Shown in pieces: positions 42,569 to 47,214 of a stretch of DNA of 47,214 nucleotides (position 1 is its first letter; each line of letters begins with the position of its first letter). The stretch spans positions 1-47,214 of the IMG/VR virus record IMGVR_UViG_3300028553_000049. The stretch is one strand, 5' to 3'. The translations under genes and the position numbers were made by a program. This DNA is from a virus. Below the pieces are notes generated by a model. That model made no database searches and had not been told where the DNA came from. It worked only from the letters and a program-made list of their open reading frames with translations.

Positions 42569-44274
42569 TTACATTTAAAAAAATTAGATGGCGTAATTTT
42601 CTAAGTACTGGCAATCAATTTACCGAAATAGATTTTACAAAAAGTTCCACAACATCTATTGTTGGTAAAAATGGATCTGGAAAAAGTACAGTTTTAGATG
42701 CTTTGACTTTTGTATTATTTAATAAACCTTTTCGAAAAATTAATAAACCACAACTTGTAAATTCTACTAATGAAAAGGATTGTTTGGTTGAAATTGAATT
42801 TTCTACTTCTAATGTTAATTGGATGATTCGTAGAGGTATCAAACCAAATATATTTGAAATTTATAGAAATGGAAATGTTTTAGAGCAAAGTGCTGATATT
42901 AAGGATGATCAAAAATTTTTAGAGAACAAAGTTTTAAAATTAAATTACAAATCATTCACACAAATTGTAATTTTAGGTTCATCAACTTTCGTCCCATTCA
43001 TGCAACTTGCTTTAGCATCTAGAAGAGAAATTATTGAAGATCTTTTAGATATTAAAATTTTTTCTGTAATGAATGCTATTCTTAAAGATAAAATAAAAGA
43101 AACTCAGGAAGAAATTAAACAACTCAATTATAAAAAAAATATGATTGATGAAAAAACTTCAATGCAAGAAAATTTTATATACGAATTAAATGTAAAAGGT
43201 CAATCTGAAATTACCAGAAAGAATAATAAAATTTTAGAAATAACTCAAAATATTGAAACCGCAGAAAATAATTGTGGAAAACTATTAGATGAATCTGAAG
43301 AGATTGATATAGAAATACAAAAATATGTAAATTGCACTGGTAAATCTAGAAAGTTATATGATCTTCGGGGTAAATTGCAGAACAAGTTAGATCGTTTGAA
43401 TAAAGATAAATTATTCTTTGTTGAAAATGAAACTTGTCCAACATGTAGTCAAGTTATTGGAGATGATGTAAAATCTCGTAAAGTCGAAGAACATAATAAT
43501 CTTCTTTCAGAAGTAAATGTAGGACTAAATGAACTTCAAAAACAACTTGATATAAATCAAGATGAAGAGAAAAAATTAGCAAATTTTTCTTCCAAACTTT
43601 CAGAATTGAATAAACAAATAAGAGATATCAATAATAAATGTAAATATGACAGTCAAGTTATAGATGATATTAAAAATGAAATATTTGATATAGAACATAA
43701 TCTTGAAAATAGAATTGAAGAAACTCTAAAACTAGATTCATTAAAATCTGAAGGTAATTTAATTGCAAATAAATTAAATAAAAAAAATGAAGATATTCAA
43801 TATCATGATTTCATATATTCTCTTCTTAAAGACAATGGAGTAAAGTCTAAAATTATTAAAAACTATTTACCAATCATTAATCAACAGGTAAATCGTTTTC
43901 TTCAAATGATGGATTTTTATATCAATTTTAATTTTGATGAAGAATTTAATGAATCTGTAAAAACTCCAATACACGAAAACTTTTCTTACGACTCTTTTAG
44001 TGAAGGTGAAAAACAAAGAATTGATCTTGCTTTAGTTTTTACTTGGAGGGAAATTGCTAGAATGAAAAATTCAGTAAATACAAATCTATTAATTTTAGAT
44101 GAAGTTTTTGATAGTTCACTTGATTTAAATGGCACAGATGATTTTTTGAAAATCATTAAATACATAGTTAAGGATGCTAACATTTTTGTAATTTCTCACA
44201 AATCTGAAATGCACGATAAATTTGAAGAAATTATTCAATTTGAAAAGGTGAAGGGATTTAGCCGGATTGTGTGA
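42565..44274 (+). CDS. 46: Recombination ATPase subunit gp46 (Rad50-like)
   Basis: gp46 is the SMC-type ATPase that partners gp47. The 569-residue product (T4: 560 aa) has the N-terminal Walker A GKNGSGKST (34-42), the Q-loop region FTQIVILGSSTFVPFMQL, long coiled-coil arms (about 170-285 and 300-415) around a zinc hook CPTC (C291, C294), the ABC signature FSEGEKQR (478-485), Walker B LLILDE (508-513) and the switch His in ISHKSE. All functional positions are present. It is translationally coupled to the DUF3110-like gene. Confidence 0.96.
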   Translation: MITFKKIRWRNFLSTGNQFTEIDFTKSSTTSIVGKNGSGKSTVLDALTFVLFNKPFRKINKPQLVNSTNEKDCLVEIEFSTSNVNWMIRRGIKPNIFEIYRNGNVLEQSADIKDDQKFLENKVLKLNYKSFTQIVILGSSTFVPFMQLALASRREIIEDLLDIKIFSVMNAILKDKIKETQEEIKQLNYKKNMIDEKTSMQENFIYELNVKGQSEITRKNNKILEITQNIETAENNCGKLLDESEEIDIEIQKYVNCTGKSRKLYDLRGKLQNKLDRLNKDKLFFVENETCPTCSQVIGDDVKSRKVEEHNNLLSEVNVGLNELQKQLDINQDEEKKLANFSSKLSELNKQIRDINNKCKYDSQVIDDIKNEIFDIEHNLENRIEETLKLDSLKSEGNLIANKLNKKNEDIQYHDFIYSLLKDNGVKSKIIKNYLPIINQQVNRFLQMMDFYINFNFDEEFNESVKTPIHENFSYDSFSEGEKQRIDLALVFTWREIARMKNSVNTNLLILDEVFDSSLDLNGTDDFLKIIKYIVKDANIFVISHKSEMHDKFEEIIQFEKVKGFSRIV

Positions 44275-44280
44275 TACTAT
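44270..44280 (+). promoter_or_regulatory. Possible extended -10 promoter of the mini-ORF
   Basis: TGTGATACTAT contains TGA followed by TACTAT, an extended -10-like element at the end of gene 46, about 24 bases before the mini-ORF ATG. No convincing -35 is seen, so the call is tentative. Confidence 0.3.
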
Positions 44281-44303
44281 GAATTCATTCACGGAGATCT
44301 ACA

Positions 44304-44462
44304 ATGGCACAGCACGTTCCAAATTGGATTCATCACAGTAAAAAGCAACAAAAACGAAAATTGAAACCCCAGGCACTTCGACAAGCAAAAGCAAGAAGAA
44401 GCGCCTTGCTGAGACACTTTGACAAGTGTCACAAGACTCCTCGCAATGGGGGGTCTTTTTAG
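44304..44462 (+). CDS. Very basic 52-residue mini-protein
   Basis: A short ORF begins with a good ribosome-binding site (CGGAGA, 44292-44297) seven bases before the ATG. The product starts MAQHVPNWIHHSKKQQKRKL and is extremely basic, with about 19 Lys/Arg and 5 His in 52 residues, most of them in residues 13-44. The coding segment is less AT-rich than its neighbours. Its 3' end overlaps two hairpins, the second being a typical terminator. It could be a nucleic-acid-binding or host-takeover peptide; alternatively the unit could act chiefly as RNA. I do not recognise a family. Confidence 0.6.
   Translation: MAQHVPNWIHHSKKQQKRKLKPQALRQAKARRSALLRHFDKCHKTPRNGGSF
44413..44430 (+). other. Hairpin upstream of the terminator
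   Basis: A perfect 7-bp inverted repeat GACACTT / AAGTGTC with a TGAC loop lies inside the mini-ORF, three bases before the terminator stem. In tandem with the terminator it may stabilise the 3' end of a short transcript. Confidence 0.55.
44433..44460 (+). terminator. Rho-independent terminator after the mini-ORF
   Basis: An 8-bp stem (AAGACTCC / GGGGTCTT, one G-T pair) with a 9-base loop is followed by TTTTT. It overlaps the last codons of the mini-ORF and separates the 55-47-46 operon from the CobT-like gene. Confidence 0.78.
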
Positions 44463-44473
44463 TATGATATGAT
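44463..44473 (+). promoter_or_regulatory. Possible -10 element of the CobT-like gene
   Basis: TATGATATGAT offers two overlapping -10-like hexamers (TATGAT) right after the terminator, 19-29 bases before the ATG at 44492. There is no clear -35. It is proposed because the terminator should otherwise leave the gene without a promoter. Confidence 0.3.
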
Positions 44474-44491
44474 CAGTTCAAATCAAAAAAC

Positions 44492-46630
44492 ATGACTGTC
44501 AATCACGAAATCAAATCTCAACTTGCTAAATTACTTGCTACAGAAGACTTAGTGGTAGAACATAAAAAAGTAAATACTGCTTGTTTTAATGTTCATACTA
44601 GAGTTTTAACTTTGCCTATGTGGGAAAAGGCTAGTAGTGTCGTTTATGATATGCTTGTTGGACATGAGGTTGGACACGCTTTGTATACCAGTTATGAGGA
44701 TTGGAATCAGGATTTTAAAATTCCAAAATCATTTATGAATATTGTAGAGGATGCTCGTATTGAAAAATTGATGAAACGTCGTTATGCTGGAATTGCTAAA
44801 ACTTTTTATAATGGATATAAAGAACTTAATGATGATGATTTCTTTAGTATTTTTCAAACTGATTTATCAAAAATGAATCTTGCTGATAGAGCAAATCTTT
44901 TTTTTAAAATTGGTAATTATGTAAATGTTCCTATTAATGAAAATGAAGAACATATAATTAATATGATTGCAAATGCTGAAACATTTCAAGATGTTGTAAT
45001 TGCTTCAACCACACTATACGAATTTTGTAAAATTGAAGAATTGAATAAATTAAAAAATATATCTTCAAAACAAAATATAGATATTGATTCAAATAATTCA
45101 TCTGAAAAACAATCAAATTCGGAATTTATAGATTTTGAATCGGAAGAGAAAAAATTAAATGAATCTGTAGACACAGATATAGATTTTGAAAATGAAAATT
45201 TGAATATTAAACCAAATGATATTCAGTCCGAAGAGGATTTTGTTCCAGAAATTAAAACTATGGAAGCTATGAATAATGCTATCCAAAATTTAGTTGATAT
45301 GAATGGTAACGAAAATCATTATTTAGAAATTCCTAAATTAAATTTAGATACAGTTATTATAAAAAATGAAAAAATTCATAACTATATTTTGGATCATTGG
45401 AAAAATAATTTTTGTATCAATTCCAATTCTTTTGTTTTTTCTGATAATGAATATTTAAAATTTAAAAATAATTCTAAAAAAGAAGTAAGTTATCTCGTAA
45501 AAGAATTTGAATGTAAAAAATCGGCAGATCAATATGCACGTTCTACGACTGCTAAAACTGGAGTTCTTAACACATCTAAATTGCATACTTATAAGTTTAA
45601 TGAAGATTTATTTAAAAAAATATCAGTGATTCCTGACGGTAAAAATCATGGTCTTATTTTTATTTTAGACTGGTCTGGATCAATGTCTAATGTACTAATT
45701 GATACTCTCAAACAAATGTATAATATTTTGTGGTTTTGTCAAAAAGTTAATATTCCGTTTGAGGTATATGCGTTTACTGAAGAATGGAATGATCGTCCAT
45801 ATAATAATTCTGCTGATAAACTAGTTTACCCTGAAGAACATTATGAAAAAAAAGAAAATCTTCTTTGTGTAGGAAAATCATTTTCTTTATTAAATATATT
45901 TACTAGTGAAGTAAAAAATAAAACTCTTGATGAACAAATGCGTAATATTTTTAGAATTGCATTTTCCTTTAATAATTATGGAATGAGTTCTCAATGTCCT
46001 CGTCAATTGTCTTTGTCTTCTACCCCATTAAATGAAAGTTTGATTGCTCTTCATCAAATTATCCCAGAATTCAAAAATAGAAACAAACTTCAAAAAACTC
46101 ATTGTATTGTTCTTACTGATGGAGAATCACATCTTTTAAATTTCCATTTTAAAGTTGTTCGTGGAGAAGAAAAAGAATCTTATATTGGTACGAGAAGTTT
46201 AAATTTAAATTGTTTTTTGCGTAATCGAAAAACTGGCATGGTTTATAAAATTGCAGATGATTATATTGGTGGATTTAAATTTACAAATCTTCTTTTGAAT
46301 GATTTAAGAGAATCTTTTCCTCAAGTAAATTTTATTGGCATTAGAATTATTCCTAATAAAGATGCCATAAATTTCATTCGTTCTCATAGTAATAATGAAA
46401 ATTTTCTTAAAATTCAATCTCAATGGAAAAAAGAACGTAATGTTATTTTTACTGAATCTGGATATCACAAATATTTTGGAATTTCATCTTTAGCACTTTC
46501 TAATCAGATTGAATTTAATGTTGATGAAGATGCATCAAAAAGTACAATTAGAAATGCTTTTAAAAAATCTTTAAACTCTAAAAAAATGAATAAAAAGTTT
46601 CTAAACGAATTTATTGAATTGGTGGCATAG
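44492..46630 (+). CDS. cobT: CobT-like protein with HExxH peptidase motif and VWA domain
   Basis: A 712-residue protein of the phage CobT-like type. The N-terminal part has a zinc-peptidase signature GHEVGHALY (H58, E59, H62) and a downstream NIVEDARIEKLM block (E86, D87) that can supply the third ligand. A long acidic Asn/Ser-rich linker covers about 190-265. The C-terminal half is a von Willebrand A domain with the MIDAS motif FILDWSGSMS (D393, S395, S397) and VLTDGES (T542, D543). Bacterial CobT with the AAA+ ATPase CobS inserts cobalt into corrin rings, and cyanophages commonly carry cobS; no cobS lies in this window. A role in cobalamin synthesis is therefore possible, but a MoxR/VWA chaperone or maturation protease acting on phage proteins is equally compatible. 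Confidence 0.82.
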   Translation: MTVNHEIKSQLAKLLATEDLVVEHKKVNTACFNVHTRVLTLPMWEKASSVVYDMLVGHEVGHALYTSYEDWNQDFKIPKSFMNIVEDARIEKLMKRRYAGIAKTFYNGYKELNDDDFFSIFQTDLSKMNLADRANLFFKIGNYVNVPINENEEHIINMIANAETFQDVVIASTTLYEFCKIEELNKLKNISSKQNIDIDSNNSSEKQSNSEFIDFESEEKKLNESVDTDIDFENENLNIKPNDIQSEEDFVPEIKTMEAMNNAIQNLVDMNGNENHYLEIPKLNLDTVIIKNEKIHNYILDHWKNNFCINSNSFVFSDNEYLKFKNNSKKEVSYLVKEFECKKSADQYARSTTAKTGVLNTSKLHTYKFNEDLFKKISVIPDGKNHGLIFILDWSGSMSNVLIDTLKQMYNILWFCQKVNIPFEVYAFTEEWNDRPYNNSADKLVYPEEHYEKKENLLCVGKSFSLLNIFTSEVKNKTLDEQMRNIFRIAFSFNNYGMSSQCPRQLSLSSTPLNESLIALHQIIPEFKNRNKLQKTHCIVLTDGESHLLNFHFKVVRGEEKESYIGTRSLNLNCFLRNRKTGMVYKIADDYIGGFKFTNLLLNDLRESFPQVNFIGIRIIPNKDAINFIRSHSNNENFLKIQSQWKKERNVIFTESGYHKYFGISSLALSNQIEFNVDEDASKSTIRNAFKKSLNSKKMNKKFLNEFIELVA

Positions 46631-46638
46631 TATAAATA
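46631..46638 (+). promoter_or_regulatory. Late promoter (TATAAATA)
   Basis: A perfect TATAAATA begins at the base after the CobT-like stop and lies 22 bases before the ATG at 46661, suggesting that a late virion gene follows. Confidence 0.65.
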
Positions 46639-46660
46639 ATACTAAAAGTTAATCTCTACT

Positions 46661-47214
46661 ATGAATTCTAAAGAAGTTAAATATCTCGCCGAAGCATATT
46701 CTAATGTTTATTCGGAATCTCAAAATAATTGTCAAGAATTATATGATTCTCTTTTAGAATTATGTGTTGTTGATGGCGGATTTACCACACTCGAAGAGTG
46801 TGAGGACTTTGCAGAGTTTTTAGTTGCTGATAATCTTGTTGAAGATTTTATAGTTACTCTTTTGGAGTATTATGAAGTAGAAAATTTAAATGAATCATTA
46901 AACTTTTTAGGTGAAAATAGAGCAGCAGCTCTTAGAGCTGTTATTAATGCTTTAAGTTCTGGGGGGAGATTGAAGGCAGGTCTAAAACCATTAACTGCAC
47001 TTGGTAGAAGACCAGAGACCGTTGTAAAAGGTGCAGCAGCATCAACTTCCATTAGATCTGCAAGAGCACAAAGATCTCCTGTTGTTCCAGAACAACCTGG
47101 AAAATATTTGGAGTTGATGAGGAATAGAACACCACCAACATCACCAGTAGTTTCACCATCTAGACCACAAACACCACCACTTTCTATATTTACTGTTAAA
47201 CCCAAAAGAACAGG
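46661..47214 (+). CDS. N-terminus of a probable virion protein (3' partial)
   Basis: The frame stays open to the window edge (184 complete codons visible). The start NSKEVKYLAEAYSNVYSESQ resembles the opening of large structural proteins of marine T4-like phages, which begin with an acidic helical E-A-Y-x-x-V-Y segment. Then follow an acidic helical region (about 20-85), a LNFLGENRAAALRAVINALS segment, and a basic Pro/Ser/Arg-rich linker from about residue 130. The perfect late promoter just upstream supports a late, probably virion-associated role. The functional domain must lie beyond the window. Confidence 0.65.
   Translation, partial: MNSKEVKYLAEAYSNVYSESQNNCQELYDSLLELCVVDGGFTTLEECEDFAEFLVADNLVEDFIVTLLEYYEVENLNESLNFLGENRAAALRAVINALSSGGRLKAGLKPLTALGRRPETVVKGAAASTSIRSARAQRSPVVPEQPGKYLELMRNRTPPTSPVVSPSRPQTPPLSIFTVKPKRT

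Noticed and set aside
44419-44473. TTGACA at 44419 as the -35 of a promoter for the CobT-like gene
   Set aside because: The nearest -10-like hexamer is 38 bases away, and TTGACA is explained by the loop and arm of the hairpin at 44413-44430.
46870-47205. 111-codon minus-strand ORF near the right edge
   Set aside because: It lies opposite the partial virion gene, which has a perfect late promoter and a coherent N-terminus; no genes elsewhere in the window are on the minus strand.
1-47214. tRNA genes, CRISPR arrays, IS elements, photosynthesis genes such as psbA
   Set aside because: I looked for cloverleaf-like spacers, direct repeat-spacer arrays, transposase motifs and photosystem protein motifs, and saw none; the spacers are too short to hide them.

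Overview
The window is a contiguous, gene-dense piece of a large contractile-tailed phage of the T4-like (Straboviridae/Kyanoviridae-type) marine group, most likely a myovirus of marine Synechococcus or Prochlorococcus. The call rests on three things: the T4 gene order 8 ... 13-14-15-16-17-18-19-20-(67)-21-22-23-3-uvsY-uvsW-55-47-46, which is the order known from marine T4-like cyanophages; strong AT richness; and accessory genes typical of cyanophages (a DUF3110-like gene, a CobT-like gene, DUF4815-type and YHYH-domain giant virion proteins). All genes are on the + strand, many touch or overlap by 1-4 bases, and no gene-free stretch exceeds about 105 bases. I saw no tRNA, CRISPR array, IS element or attachment site. 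A related phage of SAR11 bacteria is a less likely alternative host assignment.

Layout. 1-21618: baseplate and fibre region, with a giant virion protein (5'-truncated by the window edge), gp8, a DUF4815-type giant, four small or medium hypotheticals and a fibre-like protein. 21640-25412: neck and tail-completion proteins gp13, gp14, gp15, then small terminase gp16. 25445-26560: a Cys/Lys-rich protein inserted between the two terminase genes. 26564-33202: large terminase gp17, sheath gp18, tube gp19, portal gp20. 33226-37146: head maturation block (gp67-like, a hypothetical, protease gp21, scaffold gp22, capsid gp23), closed by a strong terminator. 37217-40669: gp3, uvsY, a free-standing GIY-YIG endonuclease, uvsW and an Sm-like hypothetical. 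40772-44274: gp55 late sigma factor, gp47, a DUF3110-like protein and gp46, behind a consensus-like host sigma-70 promoter. 44304-47214: a tiny very basic ORF ending in a terminator, a CobT-like HExxH/VWA protein, and the start of another virion protein cut by the right edge.

How the genes work together. gp55, made from a host-type promoter, should direct transcription from the TATAAATA-type late promoters that precede most of the structural genes here. gp46/gp47 with UvsY/UvsW run recombination-dependent replication and feed DNA to the gp16/gp17/gp20 packaging machine. gp21 matures the gp22/gp23 prohead, which joins the gp18/gp19 tail through gp13/gp14/gp15/gp3.

Most interesting signals: (i) at least three small beta-rich modules recur in otherwise unrelated virion proteins (the giants, gp8, gp14, gp15 and perhaps the sheath), making the neck and tail proteins longer than in T4; (ii) a homing endonuclease sits between uvsY and uvsW; (iii) an unusual Cys-rich protein separates the terminase genes; (iv) a self-contained mini transcription unit lies after gene 46; (v) a CobT-like protein combines a zinc-peptidase motif with a VWA domain.
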